Source of the DNA: Ruania albidiflava DSM 18029
Lineage (GTDB): Bacteria; Actinomycetota; Actinomycetes; Actinomycetales; Beutenbergiaceae
Direction of reading: 5' to 3'
DNA: 64,000 nt
Assembly (NCBI RefSeq): GCF_000421225.1
Contig: NZ_ATWL01000002.1
Span: 1 to 64,000, forward strand
This document shows positions 17,971 through 27,338 of this stretch, one piece after another (position 1 is the stretch's first letter; each line of letters begins with the position of its first letter). The translations under genes were made by a program, and so were the position numbers. The notes beneath the pieces are model-generated. The model saw only the letters and a program-made list of their open reading frames with translations, had not been told where the DNA came from and made no database searches.

Positions 17971-19464
17971 TCATTCCTCCTGGCCCGGTTCGGTCTCGGT
18001 GATCCCGCTCTCCTGCGGGCCTGGGTCTTCTACGGTGCCGGCCTTGGCGACATACCGCGCTTCCTTCTTCGTGCGCACAGTGGGTGTGGTGCCTGGCAAT
18101 CGCCGCTTCGCCGTCTCCGGGGTGAAGAACACCGCGACCGCCCCGATCACGCCGGCGACGATGAGGATGTAGGCGGGCACCATCACGTTCCCGGTGCCGG
18201 AGACCAGGGCCTCGGCGATCAGGGGGGTGGTGCCACCGAAGGCAGACACGGAGATGTTGTAGGCCACGGCGACTGCCCCGTACCGCACGTTGGTGGGGAA
18301 GAGGGCGGGCAGGGTCGATGGTTCGGTACCCAGGAAGCAGAGCAGCATGATGCCCACCAGCAGCGCACCGGCGAACACCACGGGATAGCCGCTGCCGGAG
18401 TGCATCAGCGAGAACGCCGGGAAGGAGACGAGCACGAGCAGCGCGCACCCGGCCCACATGATCGGTTTGCGTCCGATGTGGTCGGACAGCCGGGAGACGA
18501 ACACCACGGAGACCGCCAGCACCAGCAGCACCAGGGTGATGATCACCAGCGCCGGGGTGGGGCTGATCTGCACCACGCTCTTCAGGTACGTGGGCAGGTA
18601 GCCGTTCATCATGTAGGAGGTGACGTTGAACGCGAGCACCAGCCCGGCGCAGACCAGCAGCCGGGGCCACTGCTCCACGATGGTGTGCCGGAACTGCTGG
18701 CCCTCCGCCTTCTCCTCGGCCCCCAGGTTCTCGAACGCCGGCGTCTCCTCCAGCCGGCGGCGCATGTACACGGCGATCAGCGAGAGCGGCGCACCGAGCA
18801 GGAACGGCACCCGCCACCCCCAGGACAGCATCGCCTCCTCCGACAGACCGGCGGTCAGCCCGGTGACCAGGGCCGCACCGACCACGTACCCGGTGAACGT
18901 GCCGACGGGCAGGAAGCCGGCCATCATCCCGCGGCCACGGTCTGGGGCGTGCTCGCCGACGTAGGTCATCGCGCCCACGTACTCCCCGCCGGTGGAGAAG
19001 CCCTGCACCATCCGGCAGACCAGCAGCAGGACCGCCGCCCAGATGCTCAGACCGGCGCCCCACGGGCTGTTCCCGCTGTAACCGGGCAGCAGACCGGTGA
19101 CCGTGGTGGCCACACCCATCGTCATGATGGTGAAGGTGAGCACCCGTTTGCGGCCGATCCGGTCGCCGAGGGGGCCGAGCACGAAGCCGCCGAGCGGTCG
19201 GACCGCGAACGAGACGGCCAGGATGCCGAACGTGCCGAGGAGCGCAGCGCTGGACCCGCTGGGGAAGAACACCTGGGCGATGGTGGTGGCCAGGTAGGAG
19301 TAGATGCCGAAGTCGTACCACTCCATGAAGTTCCCGACCGCGGTGCCGCCGATGGAACGGCGCATCTCGCCGGTGTCGGTGACCTGGATGTCCTCCAGCT
19401 GCCACCGTCGGCGCCTGGGTTCGTCGGCGGCCGGCTCAGCAGATGGCGCCTCCCGGTGGGCCAT
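17971..19464 (-). CDS. MFS transporter, metabolite:H+ symporter (MHS/ProP) family
   Basis: 497 residues, twelve predicted membrane helices. The first helix region reads GTAVGNFMEWYDFGIYSYLA, the typical MHS opening (the 'EWYDF' motif), and the loop between helices 2 and 3 is GPLGDRIGRKRVL. These carriers import organic acids, betaines or similar solutes with protons. The ATG at 19464 follows GTGAGGT and is 46 bp after the cysteine desulfurase stop. A longer frame to 19593 would overlap that gene and is unlikely. Being last behind the NAD genes, it might carry a pyridine precursor, but the sequence alone does not show this. Confidence 0.85.
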   Translation of the reverse strand: MAHREAPSAEPAADEPRRRRWQLEDIQVTDTGEMRRSIGGTAVGNFMEWYDFGIYSYLATTIAQVFFPSGSSAALLGTFGILAVSFAVRPLGGFVLGPLGDRIGRKRVLTFTIMTMGVATTVTGLLPGYSGNSPWGAGLSIWAAVLLLVCRMVQGFSTGGEYVGAMTYVGEHAPDRGRGMMAGFLPVGTFTGYVVGAALVTGLTAGLSEEAMLSWGWRVPFLLGAPLSLIAVYMRRRLEETPAFENLGAEEKAEGQQFRHTIVEQWPRLLVCAGLVLAFNVTSYMMNGYLPTYLKSVVQISPTPALVIITLVLLVLAVSVVFVSRLSDHIGRKPIMWAGCALLVLVSFPAFSLMHSGSGYPVVFAGALLVGIMLLCFLGTEPSTLPALFPTNVRYGAVAVAYNISVSAFGGTTPLIAEALVSGTGNVMVPAYILIVAGVIGAVAVFFTPETAKRRLPGTTPTVRTKKEARYVAKAGTVEDPGPQESGITETEPGQEE

Positions 19465-19510
19465 GGACCTCACCGTACGCCCGCAGCGCCGGACCGGCAG
19501 GCCGGGACGG

Positions 19511-20728
19511 TCAGCTGAGCTGTGCGACCGCTGCCACCGCCGCGCCCACCGAGTCGGCAGCAGCGAGCAGACCGTCGGCGCCGACGTCCCCACCGAAGGT
19601 GAACCGTACCGAGGTCTGCGCGACCTCCGGGGCCATCCCGCAGGCGATGAGCACGTGCGAGGGCTCGTCCGCGCCGGCCGCGCACGCCGACCCGGAGGAG
19701 GTGATCACCCCGCGCTGCTCCAGCTCCAGCAGCACCGCCTCACCGGAGGTGCCGGGGAAGCAGAACGAGGCATGGTTCGGCAGCCGGACGGGCAGCCCTG
19801 ACCCGGTGCCGGACGAGGACGTCCCTGGTCCCGCCCCGGCCGGAGCAGCCCCGGTCCCGGGGGAGAGCGGGTCTGCCCCGGTGAGCACCGCCGTCGGCAC
19901 GAGCTCGCGCACCCGGGCGATGAAGGCGTCCCGCGCGGCGGTCACCCGCTCGGCGCGCTCGGCCCGCTCGGTCTCGGCCAGGGTCAGGGCGGCGCCGAGG
20001 GCTACCGCACCGGCCACGTTCTCGGTACCGGACCGCCGCTCGCGCTCCTGCCCACCGCCGTGCAGCACCGGTTCCACCGGCAGCCGTCCGCGCAGGAACA
20101 CCGCTCCGGTCCCCTTGCCGGCGCCGACCTTGTGCCCGGAGACGGTGAGCGCGTCCACCCCGAGCGCGCGCACGTCCAGGTCTAGCCACCCGGCGGCCTG
20201 CACCGCATCGGTGTGCAGCAGCGCGCCGTGCTCGTGGGTCACCTGCGCCAGCGCCGCGATGTCCTGCACGGTGCCGATCTCGTTGTTCGCCAACGAGAGC
20301 GAGACCAGCGTGGTGTCCTCGCGCAGCACCGCCGCCAGCGCCGCCGGGGTCACGACCCCTGCCGAGGTGACCTCCACGAAGGACACCTCGAAGTTGTGCC
20401 ACCGCCGCAGGTAGTCCATCGACGCCAGCACGGCCTCGTGCTCGGTGGCGGCGGTGACCAGGTGCCGTCCGCGCGGGCTGGCCAGCGCCAGCCCCTTGAT
20501 CGCCAGGTTGTCGCCCTCGGTCCCACCGGAGGTGAAGGCCACCTCTCCGGTGCGGCAGCCCAGTGCGCGGGCCACCCGGCGGCGGGCGCCGGTGAGACCG
20601 GCCGCTGCCCGCTCGCCGAGGCTGTGGTGGCTCGAGGGGTTCCCGAACTCACCGGTCAGATAGGGCCAGGCGGCCTCCAGGGCCTCGCGGCGCATCGGGG
20701 TGGTGGCAGCAGCATCCAGGTAGAGCAC
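19511..20728 (-). CDS. Cysteine desulfurase (NifS/IscS-like)
   Basis: 405 residues, PLP-dependent class V fold. It opens with LYLDAAATTPMRREALE. The PLP lysine is in VSGHKVGAGKGTGAVFLR, and the catalytic Cys loop is in SSGSACAAGADEPSHVL near the C-terminus. It releases sulfur from cysteine for iron-sulfur cluster building. Located directly behind nadC (GTG start 1 bp after the nadC stop), it most likely supplies the oxygen-sensitive cluster of NadA, an arrangement known from other NAD operons. A Gly/Pro/Ala-rich insertion occurs near residue 300. Confidence 0.9.
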   Translation of the reverse strand: MLYLDAAATTPMRREALEAAWPYLTGEFGNPSSHHSLGERAAAGLTGARRRVARALGCRTGEVAFTSGGTEGDNLAIKGLALASPRGRHLVTAATEHEAVLASMDYLRRWHNFEVSFVEVTSAGVVTPAALAAVLREDTTLVSLSLANNEIGTVQDIAALAQVTHEHGALLHTDAVQAAGWLDLDVRALGVDALTVSGHKVGAGKGTGAVFLRGRLPVEPVLHGGGQERERRSGTENVAGAVALGAALTLAETERAERAERVTAARDAFIARVRELVPTAVLTGADPLSPGTGAAPAGAGPGTSSSGTGSGLPVRLPNHASFCFPGTSGEAVLLELEQRGVITSSGSACAAGADEPSHVLIACGMAPEVAQTSVRFTFGGDVGADGLLAAADSVGAAVAAVAQLS

Positions 20729-20729
20729 G

Positions 20730-21581
20730 TCAGGCCACCACCACGTCCAGGCCGAGGTCCAGCGCTGGTGCGGAGTGCGTGAGCGCGCCCACGGAGATCA
20801 CGTCCACACCGGTCTCGGCCACGGCACGGACAGTCTCCAGCCGGATGGTGCCGGAGGCCTCCACGATCGCCCGCCCGGCGACCAGCTCCACCCCGGTGCG
20901 CAGGTCCGGCAGGGAGAAGTTGTCCAGCATGATCGTGTCCACCCCGGCGGCCAGCACCGGTTCGATCTGGTCCAGGGAGTCCACCTCTACCTCCAGGTGC
21001 GTGGTGTGCCCCAGCCGTACCCGGGCGGCCTGCAGCGCGTCGGTGACGGAGAGCCCCTGGGCGGCGGCGACCGCCAGGTGGTTGTCCTTGACCATCACCG
21101 CATCGGAGAGGGAGAACCGGTGGTTGTGCCCGCCACCGCAGCGGACCGCGTGCCGCTCCAGCGCCCGCAGCCCTGGGGTGGTCTTGCGGGTGTCCACGAT
21201 CCGCGCCTTCGTACCGGCCACCTCGGCCACGTAGCGGGACGTCAGGGTGGCGATCCCGGACATCCGCTGGACGAAGTTCAGCCCGATCCGCTCGGCCTGC
21301 AGCACCGCCCGGGCCGGCCCGCTGACCTCGGCGAGCACGTCCCCGCCGGCGAAGTGGATGCCGTCTCCCGCGGCGAAGGTCACCGACGTGTGCGGGTCGG
21401 TGAGGGTGAACGCGGCGGTGAACACCTCGGCGCCGGCGAGCACCCCGTCGCTGCGCGCGCGCAGCTGGGCGGTCGCCGTCGCCGACGGCGGCAGGAACGT
21501 CTCGCAGGTCACGTCGCCCCAGGGGGCGTCCTCGGCCAGCGCCGCAGCGACGGCGGAGGTCACGGTGGCAGCGGTCAGCAT
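20730..21581 (-). CDS. nadC: Nicotinate-nucleotide pyrophosphorylase (quinolinate phosphoribosyltransferase)
   Basis: Third step of de novo NAD synthesis: quinolinate plus PRPP gives nicotinate mononucleotide, CO2 and pyrophosphate. 283 residues, usual for the family. Motifs are NFVQRMSGIATLT, VDTRKTTPGLRALERHAVRC, GGGHNHRFSLSDAVMVKDNH and the alpha/beta-barrel end VDTIMLDNFS. The ATG shares one base with the nadB stop (TGATG), so the two are translationally coupled. Confidence 0.95.
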   Translation of the reverse strand: MLTAATVTSAVAAALAEDAPWGDVTCETFLPPSATATAQLRARSDGVLAGAEVFTAAFTLTDPHTSVTFAAGDGIHFAGGDVLAEVSGPARAVLQAERIGLNFVQRMSGIATLTSRYVAEVAGTKARIVDTRKTTPGLRALERHAVRCGGGHNHRFSLSDAVMVKDNHLAVAAAQGLSVTDALQAARVRLGHTTHLEVEVDSLDQIEPVLAAGVDTIMLDNFSLPDLRTGVELVAGRAIVEASGTIRLETVRAVAETGVDVISVGALTHSAPALDLGLDVVVA

Positions 21582-23194
21582 CAGTGGGTCTCCAGGACGA
21601 GCTCGGGGGAGGGGGTGGTGCTCTCCGGGGCATCGCTGCGGAAGTGCGCGCCCAGGGAGGTGGTCCGGGCGCGGGCGGCGCGGGTGAGCAGCCGGGCCAG
21701 GAGCAGCAGGTTCGCGTCCTCGTGGCTGGTCAGGGTGGCCCGGTCGGCCCCCGGCTGGGCGGCTCCCGGCTGGCCGGTCCGGTACGCGGGCGCTGGGCTC
21801 GCAGTACCGGCTTCGCGGGCCCACCTGGTGAGGACGGCCTCGGCGTGGGCGAGCCCGGGCTCGTCGCGGATCAGCCCGGCGTGGGCCCACATCAGCTCCT
21901 GCAGCGCGGCGCGGCTGAAGGCTGGCGCTCCCGCGGGAGCATCCGGGACCGCTGCCGCCGGCACATCCGGCAGTGCCGCGACCTGCACCAGGTCGGCCCG
22001 CTGGGGACCCGCGGGCCCGCCGGCCGCAGGGTCGCCGAGCAACGCCCGCGCGGCGCGGTGCCCGAACACCGCACCCTCGAGCAACGAGTTCGACGCCAGC
22101 CGGTTCGCGCCGTGCACCCCCGTGCAGGCCACCTCACCGACAGCCAGCAGCCCCGGCACCGTGGTGCGCCCCCACAGGTCGGTGGCCACACCGCCCATCC
22201 AGTAGTGCGCCGCCGGGGTGACTGGCACCGGCTCGCGCGACCAGTCCAGCCCGGCGGCGCGCACCGCGGCGTCGATGCTCGGGAACCGGCGGCGCAGGAA
22301 CTCCTCGCCCAGAGCGGTCGCGTCCAGCGTGACCGGCGCCCCGGTGGTCAGCATCTGCCCCGCGACCGCCCGGGCGACCACGTCCCGCGGGGCGAGCTCG
22401 GCGTCCGGGTGCACACCGAGCATGAACCGCTCGCCGGTGACGTCCCGCAGCACGGCACCCTCACCGCGGACCGCCTCGGAGACCAGGAAGCTCCCCGGCA
22501 GCGCCAGCGTGGTCGGGTGGAACTGGTACAGCTCCAGGTCCGCCAGCCCCACGCCGGCGCGGGCTGCCAGGGCCACGCCGTCGCCCGTGGCCACCGACGG
22601 GTTCGAGGTGTGCGGGTAGAGCTGTCCGGCACCGCCGGTGGCCAGCACGACGGCGTCCCACCGGTGGCTCTCCCGCCGCCCCGTGGTCAGGTCCACCAGC
22701 TCGGCGCCGACCACCCGGCCGCTCTCGAGCAGCAGCTCGGTGACCACCACGTGCTCGCGCACCTCGATCCCGGCCCGGGTCGCTGCCGCGAGCAGCCCGG
22801 CGGCGATCGCGGCACCGGTGGCGTCGCCACCGGCGTGCAGCACCCGAGCACGGGAGTGGGCTGCTTCCAGACCACGGGCGGGAGCGCCGTCGTCACCGCG
22901 GTCGAACAGCACACCGGCCTCGATCAGGTCCGCGATCCGGGCGGGTCCCTCGGCGCAGAGCGCTTCCACGGCCGCACGGTCGGCCCACCCCGCACCGGCG
23001 GTGAGGGTGTCTGCCACATGGTGGGCGACGTCGTCCTCGGGGGAGGTGACGGCGGCGATCCCACCTTGGGCGCGGTGGGTGTTCGAGGTCGTGGCCGCCG
23101 CCTTGGTCACCACGGTGACCTGTGCCGAACCGGCCAGGGTGAGCGCGGTGGTCAGCCCGGCGATCCCGGTGCCGACCACCAGCACGCGGGTCAC
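21581..23194 (-). CDS. nadB: L-aspartate oxidase
   Basis: FAD enzyme that oxidises aspartate to iminoaspartate, which NadA then uses. 537 residues. The N-terminal dinucleotide-binding motif is VLVVGTGIAGLTTALTLAG. Family motifs are THRAQGGIAA, HSRARVLHAGGDATG, LYQFHPTTLALPG and the flavin-contacting GVHGANRLASNSLLEGAVFG. The GTG start overlaps the nadA stop by 4 bp. The C-terminal region is slightly long and alanine-rich. Confidence 0.95.
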   Translation of the reverse strand: MTRVLVVGTGIAGLTTALTLAGSAQVTVVTKAAATTSNTHRAQGGIAAVTSPEDDVAHHVADTLTAGAGWADRAAVEALCAEGPARIADLIEAGVLFDRGDDGAPARGLEAAHSRARVLHAGGDATGAAIAAGLLAAATRAGIEVREHVVVTELLLESGRVVGAELVDLTTGRRESHRWDAVVLATGGAGQLYPHTSNPSVATGDGVALAARAGVGLADLELYQFHPTTLALPGSFLVSEAVRGEGAVLRDVTGERFMLGVHPDAELAPRDVVARAVAGQMLTTGAPVTLDATALGEEFLRRRFPSIDAAVRAAGLDWSREPVPVTPAAHYWMGGVATDLWGRTTVPGLLAVGEVACTGVHGANRLASNSLLEGAVFGHRAARALLGDPAAGGPAGPQRADLVQVAALPDVPAAAVPDAPAGAPAFSRAALQELMWAHAGLIRDEPGLAHAEAVLTRWAREAGTASPAPAYRTGQPGAAQPGADRATLTSHEDANLLLLARLLTRAARARTTSLGAHFRSDAPESTTPSPELVLETH

Positions 23195-24483
23195 CGGTCG
23201 GCCTTCGGCTTGGCGGCGAGCATCCGCTCCAGGGCGAGGCGGGCCGGGTCGGCCACGTCCGGGGTGACCTGCACCTGGTTGACCACCTCGCCGTCGATGA
23301 GCGACTCCAGCACCCAGGCGAGGTAGCCGGGGTGGATCCGGTACATCGTGGAGCAGGGGCAGATCACCGGGTCGAGGCAGAAGATGGTGTGCTGCGGGTG
23401 CTGGGCGGCGAGCCGCTGCACGAGGTTGATCTCGGTGCCGATCGCGAACGTGGTCGGCTCGGTGGCGCCCTCGATCGCCTTGCGGATGTAGTCGGTGGAG
23501 CCGGACTCGTCAGCGGCGTCGACCACTGGCATCGGGCACTCCGGGTGCACGATCACGCGCACGTCGGGGTGCTCGGCCCGGGCCTGGCTGATCTGATCGA
23601 CGGTGAACCGGCGGTGCACCGAGCAGAACCCGTGCCAGAGGATGACCTTGGCTGCGTCCAGGGTGGCCGCGTCGTTACCACCGAGCGGCCGGTTCGGGTT
23701 CCACATCGGCATCGCCGCCAGATCGATGCCCATCGCCTTGGCGGTGTTGCGGCCCAGGTGCTGGTCGGGGAAGAACAGCACCCGCTGCCCCCGGGCGAAC
23801 GCCCACTCCAGCACGGTGACCGCGTTGGAGGAGGTGCACACGATGCCGCCGTTGCGACCGCAGAACCCCTTCAGCGCGGCCGAGGAGTTCATGTAGGTCA
23901 CCGGGATCACCGGGGCCCGGCCGTCGGCGTCCGGCTCCTCGCCGTAGACCTCCATCAGCTGCTCCCAGCACTCCTCCACCTGGTCGATGTCGGCCATGTC
24001 CGCCATCGAGCAGCCGGCGGCCAGGTTCGGCAGGATCACCGCCTGGTCCGGGTCGGAGAGCAGGTCGGCGGTCTCGGCCATGAAGTGCACGCCGCAGAAG
24101 ATGATCGCCTCTGCCTCCGGGCGGGTCAGCGAGGCGTTCGCCAGCTGGAAGGAGTCGCCCACGAAGTCTGCATGCTGGACCACCTCGTCGCGCTGGTAGA
24201 AGTGCCCGAGCACCACGGCGCGCTTGCCCAGGTTGGCCTTCGCGGACCGGATGCGTTCGTGCAGCTCGGCGACGTCGGCCTCGCGGTAGGCGGCAGGGAG
24301 CTCGCCCTGGCGTGGGGCGCTGGCGGGCAGCGGGTCGTTCATCGAGGCGCCCGGACCGTAGCCGGCCGGTCCGGAGTCGAAGTCCCAGGGCCCGGAGGCC
24401 AGGTCGCCTGAGCAGGTGCTGCCGGGTGCCTTGCCGGTGGAGATGAGCTGGATGCGGGAATCGACAGAGGCCGTGGAGGTCAT
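23191..24483 (-). CDS. nadA: Quinolinate synthase A
   Basis: Condenses iminoaspartate with dihydroxyacetone phosphate to quinolinate, using a [4Fe-4S] cluster. 430 residues, the long actinobacterial form with an N-terminal extension of about 75 residues. Core signatures are VVLGHFYQRDEVVQHADFVG, FCGVHFMAETADLL, VCTSSNAV and CPCSTMYRIHPGYL, supplying the conserved cysteines near residues 128, 214 and 370-376. The ATG overlaps the nrtR stop by 4 bp (ATGA). Confidence 0.95.
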   Translation of the reverse strand: MTSTASVDSRIQLISTGKAPGSTCSGDLASGPWDFDSGPAGYGPGASMNDPLPASAPRQGELPAAYREADVAELHERIRSAKANLGKRAVVLGHFYQRDEVVQHADFVGDSFQLANASLTRPEAEAIIFCGVHFMAETADLLSDPDQAVILPNLAAGCSMADMADIDQVEECWEQLMEVYGEEPDADGRAPVIPVTYMNSSAALKGFCGRNGGIVCTSSNAVTVLEWAFARGQRVLFFPDQHLGRNTAKAMGIDLAAMPMWNPNRPLGGNDAATLDAAKVILWHGFCSVHRRFTVDQISQARAEHPDVRVIVHPECPMPVVDAADESGSTDYIRKAIEGATEPTTFAIGTEINLVQRLAAQHPQHTIFCLDPVICPCSTMYRIHPGYLAWVLESLIDGEVVNQVQVTPDVADPARLALERMLAAKPKADR

Positions 24484-25238
24484 GGCCTGCTCCTTTGCTT
24501 CGAGGTGCGGTGCTGTGCAGCTCCGCCGGGTGCGGCGTCAGTGTGGGTGGGCGCAGCGGGCCGCGGGGTGAGCGGTCCGAGGTCCACCGGTTCGATCGCA
24601 GTGTTGTAGCGGTACAACCGTGCCGGGCGGTGTCGCCCGCCGGTACGGAACTCGTCGGTGGGCACGACGGCGGCGTCCGCTTCCACCTGGCGGCGGAAGT
24701 TCGCCGGGTCCAGGTCGCGCTGCAGCACGATCTCGTGCACCTCGCGCAGCTCGCGGAGGGTGAAGGTCTCGCCGAGGAAGGCGTGCGCGATCCGGGCGTA
24801 GGTCATCTTCGTACGCAGCCGCCAGAGGGCGTAGTCCACGATCAGGTTGTGGTCGAAGGCGAGGCGGGGGAGGCGCTCGGCCGCCAGCCAGCGCACGTTC
24901 TGTCCCACCCGAGCGCGGGCGGCTTCCTCGCTGCCGACCAGCGCCCAGTACACGATGGAGACCACCCGCTCGGCGGCGCCGCCACGCTCGGGCGCACCGA
25001 AGGCGTAGAGCTGCTCCAGGTAGGCCGGTCGCAGCCCGGTGGTCTCCGCCAGCGTGCGTGCCGCCGCGTCCGCCAGACCCTCGTCCTCGCGCAGGGGGCC
25101 GCCAGGTAGCGCCCAGTGTCCGTCGTACGGGTCGCGCACCCGCACCACCAGGGGGAGCCACAGCTCCGGACCCCGCCGCCGCGCGGACTGCTCGTCCTCG
25201 CGCAGCGCGAAGATCACCGTGGAGACCGCGAGCTGCAT
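24480..25238 (-). CDS. nrtR: NrtR-type Nudix-related transcriptional regulator of NAD synthesis
   Basis: 252 residues. A Nudix-fold N-terminal domain (about residues 1-145) is followed by a winged helix-turn-helix (FTLRELREVHEIVLQRDLDP, then the wing RHRPARLYRYN), the NrtR architecture. The Nudix box is degenerate: GPLREDEGLADAAARTLAET keeps the Gly, first Glu and Arg but has Thr where catalytic Glu residues stand in REUxEE. Ligand sensing without hydrolysis is therefore likely, as known for several NrtR proteins. It is the first gene of the nad operon, 4-bp overlap with nadA. The ATG at 25238 is chosen; a longer upstream frame lacks a plausible start. Confidence 0.85.
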   Translation of the reverse strand: MQLAVSTVIFALREDEQSARRRGPELWLPLVVRVRDPYDGHWALPGGPLREDEGLADAAARTLAETTGLRPAYLEQLYAFGAPERGGAAERVVSIVYWALVGSEEAARARVGQNVRWLAAERLPRLAFDHNLIVDYALWRLRTKMTYARIAHAFLGETFTLRELREVHEIVLQRDLDPANFRRQVEADAAVVPTDEFRTGGRHRPARLYRYNTAIEPVDLGPLTPRPAAPTHTDAAPGGAAQHRTSKQRSRP

Positions 25239-25274
25239 ACGTGCTGCTCCTTCGCGATGGGTTCTTGCTGCCGA

Positions 25275-25337
25275 CCAGTAAAGGTGATTGAGACACATAC
25301 TACGCAGTCCTGTAAGAGTCATATCAACCTTTACTGG
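25275..25337 (-). promoter_or_regulatory. Candidate NrtR operator pair and nad operon promoter
   Basis: An 11-bp element CCAGTAAAGGT occurs at 25275-25285 and, inverted, at 25327-25337 (ACCTTTACTGG), 41 bp apart. Between them, on the minus strand, lie TTGATA (25322-25327) and TAGTAT (25297-25302), a possible -35/-10 pair with a 19-bp spacer. The distal copy overlaps the -35 element; the proximal one lies about 37 bp before the nrtR start. Assignment to NrtR is by position. Confidence 0.6.
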
Positions 25338-25489
25338 CGGCGGGTGTGTGTTCGCGGCGTAGTGCTGCGGCGTTGGTGGTCGAGGCGCGACCAACCCGGC
25401 CCTGCTCTGCCCGGCCGGTGGCACCGCCGATGCGTATGGTGTCGGTAAGCAGTCCGTCCGCCACTGTTGTCGCGCGAGAGGAGCGCCCC

Positions 25490-26611
25490 GTGCACGAGGT
25501 CAGAGCCGTCGTCGTGAAGGGCAAGAACGAACCCGCCACCCTGGAGACCATCCTGGTGCCCGACCCCGGACCGGGGGAGGCGCTGGTGGACGTGATCACC
25601 TGCGGGGTGTGCCAGACCGACCTGCACTACAAGGTCGGCGGGGTCGGGGACGAGTTCCCCTACCTGCTCGGCCACGAAGCGTCCGGGGTGGTGGCCGCCG
25701 TGGGCGCCGGAGTCACCGAGGTGGCAGCTGGCGACCGCGTGATCTTGAACTGGCGGGCGGTGTGCGGCCAGTGCCGAGCCTGCCGCAAGGGGCAGCCCTG
25801 GTACTGCTTCGCCACGCACAACGCTGCGCAGAAGATGACCCTGACCGATGGCACGCCACTCTCCCCGGCCCTGGGCATCGGCGCATTCACCGAGAAGACG
25901 TTGGTGGCTGCGGGCCAGTGCACCAAGATCGACGGTGAGATCGCGCCGGAGCAGTTCGCTGCCCTCGGGCTGCTCGGTTGCGGCGTGATGGCCGGCATCG
26001 GCGCCGCGATCAACACCGGCGCAGTGCAGCGCGGGGAGTCGGTGGCCGTGCTCGGTTGCGGCGGGGTGGGCACGGCAGCGGTAGCCGGGGCTGCGCTCGC
26101 CGGGGCGACCACGATCGTCGGTGTGGACCTGGACGACGAGAAGCTCGCCACCGCCCGCCGCTTCGGCGCCACGCACACGGTGAACGCCCGCGAGCAGGAC
26201 CCGGTCGAGGCGATCCGTAGCCGCACCGGCGGCTTCGGAGCAGATGTGGTGATCGACGCGGTCGGGATCGCGGCCACGTTCAAGCAGGCGTTCGAGGCCC
26301 GCGACCTGGCCGGCCGGGTGGTGCTGGTCGGCGTGCCCGACCCGGGGACCAGCTGGCAGATCCCACTCGATGAGGTGTTCGGGCGCGGCGGGTCGATCAA
26401 GTCCGCCTGGTACGGAGACTGCCTGCCCTCCCGAGACTTCCCGATGCTGGTCGAGCAGTACCGGCTCGGACGGCTGGACCTGGACGGCTTCGTCACCGAG
26501 CGCATCGGCATCGAGGACGTGGAGCCGGCCTTCGACAAGATGACCGCCGGGAAGGTGCTCCGCTCTGTGGTGGAGATCAACCCGGCCCCGACCAGAGATG
26601 AGGTTCGATGA
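25490..26611 (+). CDS. mscR: S-(hydroxymethyl)mycothiol dehydrogenase (zinc alcohol dehydrogenase class)
   Basis: Mycothiol-dependent formaldehyde dehydrogenase and nitrosomycothiol reductase: oxidises the formaldehyde-mycothiol adduct with NAD. 373 residues. Zinc ligands are in [12 protein letters not shown] and LGHEASG; the structural zinc cysteines in [19 protein letters not shown]; the NAD site is [17 protein letters not shown]. The stretch [13 protein letters not shown] and [16 protein letters not shown] are distinctive for this subfamily. The GTG start follows GAGAGGAG. It overlaps the next gene by 4 bp (ATGA) and is divergent from the nad operon. Confidence 0.9.
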   Translation: MHEVRAVVVKGKNEPATLETILVPDPGPGEALVDVITCGVCQTDLHYKVGGVGDEFPYLLGHEASGVVAAVGAGVTEVAAGDRVILNWRAVCGQCRACRKGQPWYCFATHNAAQKMTLTDGTPLSPALGIGAFTEKTLVAAGQCTKIDGEIAPEQFAALGLLGCGVMAGIGAAINTGAVQRGESVAVLGCGGVGTAAVAGAALAGATTIVGVDLDDEKLATARRFGATHTVNAREQDPVEAIRSRTGGFGADVVIDAVGIAATFKQAFEARDLAGRVVLVGVPDPGTSWQIPLDEVFGRGGSIKSAWYGDCLPSRDFPMLVEQYRLGRLDLDGFVTERIGIEDVEPAFDKMTAGKVLRSVVEINPAPTRDEVR

Positions 26612-27273
26612 CAACCGAACGTACCGATGCCAGCGGCCGGGTGCGGGTGCAGAACCTGGTCACCAGTGGCACCTTCTCCCTCGACGGCGGCACCTGGGAG
26701 GTGGACAACAACGTCTGGATCGTCGGCGACGACACCGAGTGCCTGATCATCGACCCGGCCCACGACGCACAGGCCGTGGTGGATGCCGTCGACGGGCGCA
26801 GGGTCGGCGCCATCCTGCTCACCCACGGCCACGACGACCACATCCGTGCGGTGCGCGGAGTCGCCGGGGCCACCGGTGCACCGGTCTACCTGCACCCGGA
26901 CGACACGATGCTCTGGCAGCAGGTCTACCCGGAGACGACGGCAGACCTTGAGCTGGCCGACGGTGACCTCTTCCGGATCGGTCTGGTCGAGCTCACCGCT
27001 CTGCACACCCCCGGGCACTCACCGGGCTCGACCTGCTTCTACGCCCCCGACCTGGGCGAGGCCGGTGTGCTGTTCTCCGGTGACACCCTCTTCCAGGGTG
27101 GTCCGGGAGCGACCGGGCGGTCGTACTCGGACTTCGACGTGATCATCGCCTCCATCCGCGAGCGGATCCTCACGCTGCCGGAGGGCACCGAGGTGCTCAC
27201 TGGCCATGGGGAGGCGACCACCGTCGGGGCGGAGAAGCCGCACCTGCAGGAGTGGATCGACCGGGGGTACTGA
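26608..27273 (+). CDS. Metallo-beta-lactamase fold hydrolase, partner of the mycothiol dehydrogenase
   Basis: 221 residues. The metal-binding motif THGHDDH (HxHxDH), a further His in [12 protein letters not shown], the Asp in FSGDTLF and the last His in LTGHGEAT give a complete glyoxalase II-like binuclear site. Translational coupling to the mycothiol dehydrogenase suggests it hydrolyses the S-formylmycothiol product or removes a related thioester; this is inferred from the pairing, which recurs in actinobacteria. Confidence 0.85.
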   Translation: MTTERTDASGRVRVQNLVTSGTFSLDGGTWEVDNNVWIVGDDTECLIIDPAHDAQAVVDAVDGRRVGAILLTHGHDDHIRAVRGVAGATGAPVYLHPDDTMLWQQVYPETTADLELADGDLFRIGLVELTALHTPGHSPGSTCFYAPDLGEAGVLFSGDTLFQGGPGATGRSYSDFDVIIASIRERILTLPEGTEVLTGHGEATTVGAEKPHLQEWIDRGY

Positions 27274-27285
27274 GCAGGTCCCCTG

Positions 27286-27325
27286 GTCGTGGTGTTCGAG
27301 GGTTCGGTGCGCCGCCGACCACGAC
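27286..27325. terminator. Weak hairpin between convergent genes
   Basis: Inverted repeat GTCGTGGT (27286-27293) / ACCACGAC (27318-27325) in the 65-bp gap between the metallo-hydrolase gene and the convergent beta-lactamase-fold gene. Eight base pairs with a long loop; a possible shared terminator. Confidence 0.4.
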
Positions 27326-27338
27326 GCCGGTGCCGGCC

